DNA of 64,000 nt. It comes from Coriolopsis trogii (Eukaryota > Basidiomycota > Agaricomycetes > Polyporales > Polyporaceae). The position numbers and the translations under genes were made by a program. How positions within the stretch are numbered: position 1 is the first letter of the stretch; each line of letters opens with the position of its first letter. Under the pieces are notes generated by a model. That model had not been told where the DNA came from. It ran no database searches and was given only the letters and a program-made list of their open reading frames with translations. The stretch is from NCBI GenBank assembly GCA_020543525.1, contig JAHYIO010000004.1, positions 620,001 to 684,000 on the forward strand, read 5' to 3'. Of this stretch, positions 23,702 through 34,349 are shown piece by piece.

Positions 23702-25312
23702 ATGCGTGTCAATGCAAACAACTTCCACCAAGAGGACACCGGGCAACACGAGGTGTCAGGTCTGCACCAAGTCAGATCCAGCGTGCAGTCTTCAGAGCCG
23801 TATCCAACCTCTCGCCAGTCTCGTAACACCACCCGTTCGCGCAGGATCGGCGCGCCCGCCTCCTCGGCGCTTCCGGGACCCTGGGGAACCGAAGAAGGGC
23901 CGTTACGGCCACCGCCGCTCATGCACAAGACAAGCTCTGGGACTTCTACGGGCTCGTCTCGCTCCGTTACTGTGGATCTCGGCATGCTCTCGCGCGAGGG
24001 ATTCGCTCTCATCGAGGACGAATACATCACATCGCTCGACAAGCGGAAGCAGGCAAAGGCACTGATCTCACAGAAGATGTTTGACAAGATCTGGCTCGTG
24101 CTCACTAAACCTGGCGACAGCACCATCGAGACCCCACAGTTTCGCTGGTGGGTTCGCAAGATGTTCGCTCTCGCGTATCCCAGCGACCTCCAGGACGAGG
24201 AGTTGATGATGTCTGGTCTCGAGACGCTTCCACCGCGGGGAGGCTATCTACGCAGTCTTGGTCAAAGCTCCATGGAGGTGTTCGATGAGGACGACATACT
24301 TCCTGTGGTTATCCATGACGGCAAGCGCTTGGCTGTTCGTGAACACATCTACGATATTCTCTGTGTTTGCCATGAACGCGCCAAGCATGGTGGACGAGAC
24401 AAAACGGCGACGGAGGTCCGCAGAGTTTACACCTGGGTTCCGAAGGACCTGATCGCTCTCTTTGTCAAGCACTGTCCGACGTGCATCTGCAAGAGGACGG
24501 GAAAGTTCGATGAGCTCCTTGGCGGCGGGACTACGACGCATATTCCGGTTAAACTCCCCGTGGCGAAGTTCTCTGGACCACTTCAAAGGGACTTTGGACT
24601 TGGGAAGACTGTGACCAGGAACTCAGCACCTACGAAGCTCGCCGCTCAGCATGTGGACATACCGCTGAACAACCTGATCATGGATCGTCGACCTAGTCCC
24701 GGCCCTCTCCTACATGGCTACCCGTTAGGCCTCGATGAATACTTTCGTGCTCCTGGTCTAGAGGCTTGCGCTCCTTACGATACTCGGAGTCGTCCTGATA
24801 TGCGCGACTACTCTCAAGCTCCCCTCTGGCGTTTCCCTTCATCTGAGGTTGACGCTGGCTACCATCATACAGGAGGCCACGTGCTCTCGCAGCAGCAGTT
24901 CGTCAAGTTGCCAAGCATTCACCGCCCTGCGGACGCATACGAGCAGAGCCCCGGGCAAGTAATGCATCCACCGAAGGTCACTCTCCCGTCGTTATCTGAA
25001 GTAGTCTCTGGAGCGCTGACGGCGTGCGGCAACCCGCGACCTCGGTCTGTCCCCCGCCAGCCTTTGCAGGCGATTCCTCCCAATGTCGGCCAGGGCCCAG
25101 GTCCTGGGTCATTTGTCCCGCTTCAGATGCCCCACGTCCGTATGGGGCCTCATATGCAGGCATTCGCTGGTGTGCCGTCTGACGCGGACATGAGGCGGAT
25201 CGATCCAGTGTTGCTGCAGGATGAGATGCGTATGCTGGGGTACCCTGAGGAGATGCACCGAGGTCGGGAGGCGTTGGGTCAGGTGGTAGGACGCCCTGAG
25301 CTTAGGATGTAA
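23702..25312 (+). CDS. Protein with integrase-type H2C2 zinc-binding motif
   Basis: Intronless, 536 residues. After a disordered N-terminus, residues about 90-170 form a helical region (SREGFALIEDEYITSLDKRK, KIWLVLTKPGD, FRWWVRKMF). Residues about 215-260 have HERAKHGGRDKT, then VRRVYTWVPKDLIALFVKHC and PTC: the H-x4-H-x29-C-x2-C pattern of the N-terminal zinc finger of retroviral-type integrases. No DDE core follows. The rest is a disordered Pro/Gly/Arg-rich tail of about 250 residues. It lies in the gene-dense part with no LTRs around it and no stops, so I read it as a host gene that carries an integrase-derived finger, perhaps a DNA- or chromatin-binding factor. That role is inferred. Confidence 0.75.
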   Translation: MRVNANNFHQEDTGQHEVSGLHQVRSSVQSSEPYPTSRQSRNTTRSRRIGAPASSALPGPWGTEEGPLRPPPLMHKTSSGTSTGSSRSVTVDLGMLSREGFALIEDEYITSLDKRKQAKALISQKMFDKIWLVLTKPGDSTIETPQFRWWVRKMFALAYPSDLQDEELMMSGLETLPPRGGYLRSLGQSSMEVFDEDDILPVVIHDGKRLAVREHIYDILCVCHERAKHGGRDKTATEVRRVYTWVPKDLIALFVKHCPTCICKRTGKFDELLGGGTTTHIPVKLPVAKFSGPLQRDFGLGKTVTRNSAPTKLAAQHVDIPLNNLIMDRRPSPGPLLHGYPLGLDEYFRAPGLEACAPYDTRSRPDMRDYSQAPLWRFPSSEVDAGYHHTGGHVLSQQQFVKLPSIHRPADAYEQSPGQVMHPPKVTLPSLSEVVSGALTACGNPRPRSVPRQPLQAIPPNVGQGPGPGSFVPLQMPHVRMGPHMQAFAGVPSDADMRRIDPVLLQDEMRMLGYPEEMHRGREALGQVVGRPELRM

Positions 25313-26393
25313 GATGGGGGCGCGATCGTATGTATAGCATGTGGTTACTCTTCCGGGTGGATCTTTACTTTTGGGGTGTTGACAATGTTCCTCCATACAG
25401 GTCGCCTATCTGTCGTTCCCAAGTAATGTGATCCTGGACGCAGACTATATACTCAGAGATATGAAATACCTGCGGTAGCGTGAGTTGTGATCATAGCGTT
25501 CATACTCGTCGGAGTCTTGGAGCGCATTTCACTTTGATGTGAGTGTATACTCCGTATACCGCTTATGATACTCACTGACCTTAGCCGTTCACGAAGCGTC
25601 ATATTCGAACGAGCCATGGTAAGCTCGTGCGCATGCCAGCAATGCACGTCGCGCTACTTGCATCAGGCCACTAGCGCAACCACACCTGGCAGCTCTTAGG
25701 TACCAAGACGTGCGCCCACAGCCTGAGTATCTATGGTTGCACTTGCGGATTCGCAGGGGATGTCAAGATGCAAGAGGTATCGGCTCGACGAGGAGCGGCA
25801 GCGCGAACTTCAAGGTGCCACAAATTGGACTCACATGCATTGCCAAGACGAACTTTCAGGGCCAATCGTGCGTCTCATTCCTCCGCTATACTGCATACGG
25901 TCTCTATTCACGTCATTATCCTGGCCCAGAGTGGATGGATTGATGCAAATACAATTGACTCGGAAGGTGAGCCCTATCGACTGCATAGCTTCTTCTTTCA
26001 CACTTCGATGACTGCACGAAATCTACCACATGTATAATTTCCGACGCGTTCGCGCGGGTACAGGTATTGTCAAAGGTCAACTTCGGATCGGCGCGATCGC
26101 ACGGCGCTATCATAGTAGTCTACCAAGTGAGTGCACATCTTCATCGCATGTCAACTGTCATGTCTACACGAAATGACTCAGGTTCCAAGGCGTTCTAAGA
26201 GACATCAAGAAAGGGACCCTTATGTGAAGCCTATCTGACAGTTTGCATTAGGGAAGGTTTATCGTGCATATGACAGTGAACCTTGTTCAGAATCCTTTAT
26301 AGACACGAATGAGTCACGACTGACTGTCCAGGACCAAACCTGAGACACCTCGCTCCCTTGAAGGCTCGTAGCGGTTACGACCAACGGTCTAAA
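25313..26393. other. Region with no confident gene; possible small spliced remnant 25700-26130
   Basis: Around 25980-26130 there are good splice-like signals (GTGAGC at 25970, CAG at about 26065, GTGAGT at 26131) bounding a short open segment VNFGSARSHGAIIVVYQ. I cannot join it to a recognisable protein. The rest shows nothing. Confidence 0.25.
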
Positions 26394-26792
26394 ATGGTCT
26401 CCTCTCTTCCCATGTCGCAGATCCTTGTCCTCGTCGCCGCGCTCGCTGCTATGCTTCTGACTGCAGAGGCCACCGGGACGCGTATTTCTGGGCTTCTCGT
26501 GAAAGCAGAAGAACAACGAAGGAACGAGGCCGACACTGGCTGGGGCGGCCGACGTGCTGTGGACGCCATCGTCTGCCCACCCGGTTATGCGGTGTGCTCG
26601 TACGTCTATGGGACATGCTACCCCCGCGATGGATCTGTCTGCTGCAGGCTGATACAAAGGTGGTTGATAGATGGATACTACTGCGACCGTGGTTACTACT
26701 GTGATGGCGGCGGATGCTGCCCCGAGGGCGAGCTCTGCAGCTGTGTCGCCCCTCCTCCTTCGGTAACGACCTATATCCAGCCCCTTCAGTAA
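26394..26792 (+). CDS. Small secreted cysteine-rich protein
   Basis: 132 residues, no intron. The first 27 residues form a clear signal peptide: polar start, hydrophobic core ILVLVAALAAMLLTAEA, likely cleavage after AEA. The mature part has 11 cysteines in its second half, with two CC pairs (GSVCCR, GGCCPEGELCSC) and Tyr/Gly-rich spacing (GYYCDRGYYCDGG). This resembles small secreted proteins of fungi that are found as effectors or surface proteins, but I recognise no named family. The ATG chosen is the first that gives the signal peptide. It lies 24 bp before a MITE insertion, on the border of the repeat island. Confidence 0.7.
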   Translation: MVSSLPMSQILVLVAALAAMLLTAEATGTRISGLLVKAEEQRRNEADTGWGGRRAVDAIVCPPGYAVCSYVYGTCYPRDGSVCCRLIQRWLIDGYYCDRGYYCDGGGCCPEGELCSCVAPPPSVTTYIQPLQ

Positions 26793-26816
26793 ACATGTAC
26801 TGTTATTAGTTGCACG

Positions 26817-27131
26817 TAGGGAAAAATGCGGGTCTGCCGGACCCGCGTGGGTTTTGATACCCGTACCCGTACGGGTACAGGTGTGGGTACCTCTCGGCCG
26901 ACCCGTATGAAAACCCGTACCCGCGCGGGTACGGGTTTCATTCCCCCCTTCAGGTGTTTAAGCCTTTCCTTGGTGAGTTCTGAGGGCATATGTACGGGTC
27001 AAACCCGTGAACCCGTGGTTGGGTTTGGTACCCGCGAGAAACCCGTACCCGACCTGCGGGTACGGGTTTTTCGTGGGTACGGGTATGGGTCTTGACCTGG
27101 ACACCCGCGGGTATACCCGCACCAGTCCCTA
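26817..27131. mobile_element. hAT-type MITE, 315 bp
   Basis: The ends are TAGGGAAAAATGCGGGT and the inverted TAGGGACTGGTGCGGGT (13 of 17 match). Both sides carry the same 8-bp target duplication GTTGCACG (26809-26816 and 27132-27139), the hallmark of hAT transposons. The inside has no gene and is made of short mixed-orientation copies of ACCCGTACCCG / CGGGTACGGGT, which look like sub-terminal transposase-binding repeats. It depends on a transposase encoded elsewhere. Confidence 0.9.
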
Positions 27132-27139
27132 GTTGCACG

Positions 27140-28209
27140 CGGACTGCAAATGCATTGAGTGGCAATGCCACATCAGTAATTCGCCCAAAGTCTGGCGCTC
27201 TGAAATGTTCAGAACAGCCACTGGTCAGACACTCAGATGCTCCAGACATCCTCAGATACTCAGACAAGTCGTGCGCGTATATGTCGCTACTAGCATATAC
27301 ATTCGTGTGCATGAAAGTCTGCATAACAGTTTACGTAGTATCTACGAAAGGCGTCCAGGGTGTCCGTATAGTGAAAGTCAGTAGGAAGGCGCCTTGAACC
27401 GTATACCGGCATAAGGTGACATGCGCGCACAATAGACTTGATGGATATGAGGTCCATGACCTGATGCCCCACAGGATCTAACTCTGGGCGTACTGCCCAC
27501 ATGCCCGTCCGTCTGGCAGTGGGGCATGTTCCGCGCAGGAGTCCGGCTGGGGTACAACCTGGTGAGCCGCATGGACTGCTCTGTGGGCGAGATCTCGGGT
27601 GATCGTCCGGGGTGGGGGGGTGTGTGTTATGGCGGTATTGGTGTGTTCTGGGCCTTCGAACCGTTTGATTTTGACTATATAGGGCTCTCATGTGACGATA
27701 ATGAGGAAGAACCTCTCGCAATGGGTTTAGAAGGCCGACGGGTGCAGGAATTGGGGGTTTGAATGGTCCGGGCAGGGGGACCAGGTGGTGACCCATGGGC
27801 TGGGACATACCTGGATGCCTCCGGACGGCCTGGACGGGTGGTGAGGGATGACGGCGAGCTGGGAAACACATTTCTGGGGACCCATGGGTTGGAATAGAGG
27901 TATAGGTAGGTAGGGGGGTGCGGGGTCGGGGTCGGAGTACCTCACCCAGGCCGGCTCAGCTGGCAGTTTGGTTCACCGGGTGGGCTCGCAAGGTGGCTCT
28001 GGTAGCATGAATGGCTCGACCAACCCATGCAAACAGGTTTTGAGGCCGGGACCCAATCTTGGATAATATTGGGATGGTGAACCGAGTGGCCTTTGTATGG
28101 TGCTGTCAGGTGTCCTGCGCGGCATGGGCCGAGCTTGGGCAGCCGAGCCACGCTGCCCAACAGATTGCCCTGGAAGGTGTCCCGCGTGGAGTGCTAAAAG
28201 TCCTTCATG
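27140..28209. repeat. Repeat family X, left block
   Basis: GC-rich non-coding DNA related to 37136-39700 and 58574-61630. Shared boxes include a gaaccgagtggc box (near 28080) and an accaggtggtgaccc-type box (near 27780). The first 300 bp may be unique flank. It is continuous with 37136 once the gypsy element between them, with its target duplication, is removed. Confidence 0.6.
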
Positions 28210-28214
28210 AAAGG

Positions 28215-28702
28215 TGTTAAGATCGGTCTAAGCGAGGGATGCTACGGCCTTCGAGTGTGCAGCGAGATGTCGCAAAGATATGAAGAGTAAATAGAACACC
28301 GTTCTATTTAGAAGCCTGATGGTACAGATTAGGTGAACGAGGAGATCAAAGCTGGGGTTCCTTGATGGAAACCTCGGCTATTATATATAGTACAAGGTAA
28401 CCTGCCATAAACGGTATAGTGTTGTGGCAGTACCATAGAAACGGAGTTATGAGGCTGTGGATGACTGAGCGGGGGTTATATATAGCTAAGCTGACATATC
28501 TGGGTTTATATATAGATGGGCTGACTGAGTGAGGAGATATAAATAGCAGAGATGATTAAGCATATGTAAAAGTGGTGACGGAGAGACAAACGATGCATGC
28601 GGGATGACAAAGAGTAAGCAGGATGACAACAAGGGACAGAGGACACGACGAATTGGTAAGAAACAAGACGATACTGGTCAGGAACAAGGGTAGGTTGTAA
28701 TA
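28215..28702 (-). repeat. 3' LTR of chromovirus copy 1
   Basis: 488 bp. It contains TATA-like runs (tatatata near 28386 and 28450). Next to its inner edge is the polypurine tract (TTACCCCTCTCTC on the plus strand, 28703-28715). Against the 5' LTR I count about 22 differences, about 20 of them transitions. The inner end is ATA instead of the expected ACA. Confidence 0.92.
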
Positions 28703-28739
28703 TTACCCCTCTCTCAAGGCCGATGGTCCCTAGAGGCGT

Positions 28740-29981
28740 ACTAGACCTAGTCAATGTTGTCCATTGATGGCGCTGCATTGCCATCAGGAAACATGTTGTC
28801 GACTTGGGCATCATATTGTTCCCGAAGGTCGTCGTTGTTGATCTCGACGTTCGTTACGTCACTGTCCAACAACTCCCAGGTCACGTTGTTTGCGGCCGAG
28901 TCATCCCATCTGGTCTCTGGAACGCCCCATCCATCATCGCTCAGAGGGAGACGACGAGTGTTGATCCTCATCACCCCGTCGACGACGTTTCTGTGGGCGA
29001 TCCCCCCCCCAGGGTCTCCTTGGCAGCAAGTCCCCCAACACTTGCGTGATGTAGGGGTGCACTGCGAGGTGCCGCAGGGCGTCTTCGGCGACTTGGATGA
29101 GTCACGCGTAGGCGTCCTCCAGGGCCACCAGGATGTGCCTCTGGTTTGCCCCCGAATTCTCGGCCAGTAGGATCCCTTGTTGGATCCCCGGCCCGATGTG
29201 TATGTACTCTCAATAGGCTTGCACCCACCGGAGAGCCTTGGGGTACTCGGTCAGCCGCATCTCCACTGTTTCCTCCAGGTCCGGGTGTGCTAACACCCAC
29301 CCCACTCGGTCGTGGAGAGTCCCGTCGCTGTACAACCCGGTCTGGGGGCGGGGGAGGTGGTTGTAGGAGGGGAGCAGATTGCGACTGGAGCGAATAAATG
29401 AGGGTGTGGGCGGTTGCCGTAAGATGGACGAGCGTGTATGTGAACCGGTAGAACTCGGGGGGGAGGAAGAATGGGGGTGGTTGTTGTTGTTGTTGTTGCA
29501 GTGGCGGTTGTTGCGGTTGCGGTGGCGGTTGCAGGAGTTCTGGGGTTGTTGCTGGTTCTGTTGGGGTTGCTGGTGGGGCATCGTGGTCGCGAGTGATGGT
29601 GAGACCGGGGATATATTCGAGGTTGGGAAGGTCAACAAATTGACCTGGAGATGGAGGAGGATTGAAGTGGGAATGGGGGTTCGGTTGGCGAGAGGTCGAA
29701 GCTGGAAAGACAGGTGGAAAAGGGGGAGGAGGTATAAAATCAGATAAAAAAGAATAAATAGGAATAGGTTGAGTAGGGATGGGAGCTGTGACGAGACAGG
29801 AAGAAGAGGCTGTGGGAAGATGGGGGGCTGTAAAAGTTGAAGGTTCTGGGGAAGTAGAGAAATATCGAGGGCTTGTTGGAGGGGGAAGAGAAGTAGGGTT
29901 ATAAGGAGGACTTGGGGGGGCGTTGTAGTCAGAGTATTGGAGTTCACTCGGAATGGTAGGTGGAAAAGAAAAGTGGGACAT
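28740..29981 (-). pseudogene. Accessory 3' reading frame of chromovirus copy 1
   Basis: After integrase and before the polypurine tract lies a frame starting MSHFSFPPTIPSELQ. It has about 170 residues rich in Pro, Ser and Gln, including a poly-Gln/poly-Pro tract, then FYRFTYTLVHLTATAHTLIY. Conserved-looking protein then continues in other frames (DGTLHDRVGWVLAHPDLEET, then IGPGIQQGILLAENSGANQR), so frameshifts have broken it. It has no signal peptide or membrane segment that would suggest an envelope protein. The same frame is present in copy 2 at the same place, so it belongs to the family. Function unknown. Confidence 0.6.
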
Positions 29982-30049
29982 GGTTTTGTTCAGGCCATTC
30001 TGTGTCGTTTTTTATAGGCTTTTAGGATTGTTTATGCACGTTTGAGGTC

Positions 30050-31487
30050 CCTTTCCCATAGCCACTGGTTTTCGTAAGAAGGCTGACCCTTCCATGTGAC
30101 TAATTATTGGACTCCGCCTCTGGCCGGTTTCCGATGATTAATGATCGCTTCTTTTTCCCATTCTTCTTCTCCGCCAATAATCTCAGATGGTGGGGATTGG
30201 TAATTCGGCCCGTGTTCCACTGTTTTGTGATATGGGGTGAGTAATGCCACATGGAACACTGGGTGGATCTTCCATGATTTAGGTAATTGAAGTCGCACTG
30301 TGACAGGTCCCATTACATTGTCGATTGTCGATTGTAAAGGGTCCTTCTCGTTTTGGTGCCAATTCCCGATTTGGGTACGGTAATTTGAGATTTGTGGATT
30401 CAAGGTAGACTTTGTCTCCTTTTTTGAACTTGTAGTTCCCTCCTGCATACCATTTGGCCATGGCTAGATTGGCTTTATCATGGCTTGTCAAAGCTTGTTT
30501 ATGTTGTTCCTGCAGGTCGGTTAATCTTTCCTCTGTGCTAGTGTGTTTCACTGCTGGCTTGGTCGTTGGTATAGCCTTTGGTTAATATCCCATGAGTAAT
30601 TCAAATGGTGATTGGTTGGTCACTGAATGAGTGCAGTGATTGTGTGCGAATTCAAACTGCGCTAATTTGTTGCTCCATGTGTCCGGGTAGTTTCCACAGT
30701 ATATCTGCAATGCAACCTCTATTTCTTGTATCATTCTCTCTGACTGGCTGTCGGTCTGTGGATGGTGTGATGTGCTCAATACTCCTTTTACTCCAATTAG
30801 GGTATTCAATTCTTGGTATGCTTGTGAAATGAATTGAGAGCCTCTATCAGAGATAATTCGGTCTGGTAAACTGAATTGTTTGTATACATCTTGCTCCAGC
30901 ATCTTGGCTGTGTCCATGGCACTGGTTTCTTTGGTGCACGCTGTTAACACAATAGCTTTAGTTACGTTATAGTTAACTACCACTTGTATTGCATCAAAGC
31001 CATTGGATTCTGGTAGAGCTGTGACGTAGTCCATGGTGATAGTACTGAATGGTCAAAGACTGTGTGCATGTGGAATTGGCATTAGTCTGGTTTTGGTAGA
31101 GTATGTGTTGACTTTTGCTGTTTGACACATCGCACATCCCTTGACATATTGGGTGACGAATTGGCGCATATCCAGCCACCAGTATTCTCTTGATGCTAGT
31201 TCGTACGTTTTCTGAATGCCTGGATGTCCCATTACTGCGGGATCGTGATGCAGTCTGACCACTTCTTGTTGAAGATCAAGATTTGGTGGTACGTATACCC
31301 TCCCCTTAAACATCACGATGCCGTCGTCCATTTTCCAGTCTTTACTACTGCCAATCAGTGGCTTTTTCTTGAGATGCCACAGGTTGTTTGTAGATTCCAT
31401 GACTATATGATCCCTTGATGTTGTATCCTGCATTCTTTTTTGTAGTTCAATGTTGATGCTGTTGACGAATAATTCGTTAGGCAGCAT
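30050..31487 (-). pseudogene. Integrase and chromodomain-like tail, chromovirus copy 1
   Basis: 31487-31053 carries the H2C2 zinc finger (HHDPAVMGHPGIQKTY, then CAMCQTAK). 31034-30582 carries the catalytic core with the DDE residues in DYVTALPE, ISDRGSQF and SERMIQE. 30551-30050 holds the C-terminal part ending in VTWKGQPSYENQWLWERDL, the aromatic block of a chromodomain. Stops separate the three parts. The enzyme would join element DNA to the host; the chromodomain would direct it to modified histones. Confidence 0.85.
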
Positions 31488-32237
31488 GATTACTTCTTCG
31501 TTGTCATGATTTCCTGGATTGTGATTGGCTCTTCTTGACAGCGCATCTGCTTAGGTTATTGTTTTGCCTGGTTGGTGTATTAATTGGACGTTGAATTGTG
31601 ACAAATATAGGCTCCATCTTGCTTGTCGTCAATTTAATTTCTGTGCTAATCTAAAATAAGTCAAATTCTTATGGTCCAATAGGATTTGCACTGGATGTTT
31701 TGCGCCTTGAAGGTAATGTCTCCCTGCTTCCAGTGCTCGGATGATTGCTAGTTCGGTCCTTTTCTGATGTTCTGGAATGGTTTGAGAAAATATCAGTATA
31801 TCGTCCATGTAGATTACTATCCATCCTTCAGATAGGTAGTCCCGGAAAATGTCGTTCATCATGGCTTGGAATGTGGCTAGTGCATTGCATAGCCCAAAGA
31901 ACATGATTGTGGGCTCGAATAGTCCTCTTGGCGTTTTGAATGCTGCTTTCCACTGGTCCCCATCTTTGATGCGAACATTATTGTATCCGGCTCATACGTC
32001 TAGTTTGGAGAAAATCTTGGCTTCTGCCAGTTGGTCTGTTAAGTCTGAGATCAGTGGTAGTAGATATACATTTTTTATTGTCCCATCATTTAGATAACAA
32101 TAATTTTGAATTGGCCGCATGCTTCCATCCTTTTTCTGGACAAAGAAGAAAGGGGGAGCCATGGGTGACTTGGATGGTCGGATATATCCCTTTGCTAGAT
32201 TTTCATCTATAAATTTGTCGAGTTCCTTTCTCTCCAT

Positions 32238-33454
32238 TAGTGATTGAAAGTCAGGTCATATGACTGGTCATGACTGTTTGAATGACCGGATATGACCGGT
32301 CTATGACCTGACTTTGACCGCAACAATAGCAGTCATGCTAATGGTCTGGTTCCGGTTACAGTCAAGGACGTATGGGGGGTGACCAGTCATGACCGGGTGC
32401 CACAGGTTAGAGTCAAACCCGAGGATTCTGGCTGTTCTCTCCCAGTCTCTTACATCCCCCACCACTTGTATGCCTGCCTACTGTCTTCTGGCCCCATTGC
32501 TTCATGTTTGCTCACTCCTCTGATCCTGGAAACTCGACTTCTCATCTGGCTTGGGCCTCTCAGCATCTCTCAGGCTGCCTGGGAGATCACAGTGCATGTC
32601 CATCAAATCCCAACAGATTCCGGTAATTCAAGCAGTGTTGGGCAGCATGGATGCAGAGTCAGAAGGACATAGAAGGTGTTAATGAGGGAAATGCTCATAG
32701 GTATGTCTTAGTTTTTATTCTCCAGCACCCAGGTCGAGTATCCCCATCAAGATAAGGGGATATCTCGGCCGTCTCCTGGTGGATTTGCACGCAAAGGGGC
32801 ACGTTCGAAAGCCACGCTTTGTAGCTTTCCAACGGGCCCTCATGCGTCTGAATCGGCCGACTAGTGCCTCCGGGATACCTGCTTCTGTCTGTTCTTGACA
32901 GGAGCAGGTACTCTGCATTGCTGCAGGTTTATTCCCCACTGGATTTGGACGCGAAGGGACACGCTAGAAAGCGACGGAACGTAGCTTTTGAACAAGCCCC
33001 TCCGCGTCCCAATCCGTCTAGCCAATCACCCGCCATGAGCCTCTTGACCCGGAGATACCTCATCCACGTACCCTTTCCCTCGATCTCCGGTCAGGAGTTG
33101 TATATTCCTATAGAGTGCAGCATATGCTGCCCTCTATGGCTTTACACAGCTCCTAACCATATGTGGCCAGTGTCACACTCATTGGCATGTGAGTATCCAA
33201 GCGCTATTGCTCTGTCATATGTGAATGACCGGTTAAGACTGGTCATAACTGGTCATGACTGGTCATAACCGGTCATGACTGCACAACGGTCATGACCGGT
33301 CATGACTGATGACCTGACTGAAGTCAGGTCCAGTCATGCAATGACCGGTGTATCAGTCCGGTCATTGAAAAATGGACTGGTCGTGTCACGGTCAAGTCAT
33401 CGGTCATTGTTCGGAGGGGCAAATGACCGGACTTGACCTGACTTTCAATCACTA
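32238..33454. mobile_element. hAT-like non-autonomous element inside the RT gene, 1217 bp
   Basis: Perfect inverted ends of 21 bp beginning TAGTGATTGAAAGTCAGG. Both flanks carry the 8-bp duplication CTCTCCAT (32230-32237 and 33455-33462), which restores the RT codons when one copy is removed. Sub-terminal zones (32255-32400, 33215-33440) are packed with GGTCATGAC and GACCGGTCAT motifs. There is no transposase frame. The middle (32420-33200) is unlike the ends and contains a diverged internal duplication. Confidence 0.92.
32780..33065. repeat. Internal duplication in the hAT-like element
   Basis: A stretch starting TGGATTTGCACGCAAAGG (32780) is repeated in diverged form from 32940 (TGGATTTGGACGCGAAGG), period 160 bp, with similarity over roughly 100 bp. 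Confidence 0.6.
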
Positions 33455-33675
33455 CTCTCCATTAGAGATAATGGATATATTTTGCAATCCTTTGGTTTGA
33501 ATTCCGGTTTTAGATCTATTGCATGGTCCCATGGTCTTGAGTCTGGGAACCATTCCGCTGACTTCTTTTTGAATATGTATTTGTATTGTTGAAGGTATTC
33601 TGGCAGAAATTCTTTTGGATCTCGTGTATTTTTGTTCTGCATTGCTTGAACGGCCAGTTCCGTTGCTTTGGTGAC

Positions 33676-34323
33676 TCAGTTAACAAACAGGTTGGCCTGG
33701 TTTTGCTTGTTCCATAGTTTCCCGATAGTTGCACTTCCAGATTGACTCCATCGGTCTTCCTCTTCCCATGCCTCAATTTGGTTATAGGCAATTACTCCAT
33801 CTTGTGATCCAGAAACGGAAGTTGTTTCCAATCCCCACATGAGTACTCCTGGGGGTGGTTCATGCCTTTTCTGATAATCGCGGATCATCTGTTGCCTTTT
33901 GACCAATTTGGGATCAAATTGGAATATACCGGTAGTCCAGTCTATTTGGGGATTGTACTTCTTGATCCATGGTACCCCTAATATGGCATCGTCTCTCCCG
34001 AGATTGGCAACATAGAAATTGGTGGGTAGGCTGTGGCCTCGGATAATAAAATTGGTTTCCAATCGATGAGTCACTGTTCCAATGGTGTTGATGCTGTCAT
34101 CTGCATTTCGGAACCAGATTGGGTGGGGCAGCCAAGTTGTAGGTAGGTGATATTGATCAATGATCTGTTGATTGATGATTGTTGCATCAGCTCCTGAGTC
34201 AAACAGAGCCTTAATTCCGACGACTTTGGGGCCATTTTCGACGTAACCGATTAGTAGATATGCTGATTTTCTTGATTCGCCGATTGTTACAAAGGAAATA
34301 GTATAGTCCCAAATTTCAGACAA
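33676..34323 (-). pseudogene. Aspartic protease region, chromovirus copy 1
   Basis: A clean 215-codon frame with the active-site motif LFDSGADATIIN and the later ILGVPWIKKYNP block. It lies in a different frame from gag and begins just after the gag stop. Confidence 0.85.
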
Positions 34324-34349
34324 TCCCAGCGTCGGGGCGAGTCATCCTG

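Larger units (their letters stand above)
31620..33663 (-). pseudogene. Reverse transcriptase, split by a hAT-like insertion and deleted in RNase H
   Basis: The RT begins before the insertion (KDCKIYPLSLME, 33490-33463) and resumes after it ([27 protein letters not shown], then IYMDDILIFSQTIPEH). Right after the YMDD box the frame jumps to [24 protein letters not shown]. About 470 bp present in copy 2 (RT thumb and first half of RNase H) are missing here. Short matching sequence at the break suggests a simple deletion. Confidence 0.85.

Noticed and set aside
29379..29747. Plus-strand Gly/Leu/Trp-rich frames opposite the accessory frame
   Set aside because: They are the antisense shadow of the Pro/Gln-rich frame.
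28740..29981. An env-like gene for the accessory frame
   Set aside because: No signal peptide, cleavage site or membrane anchor is visible.
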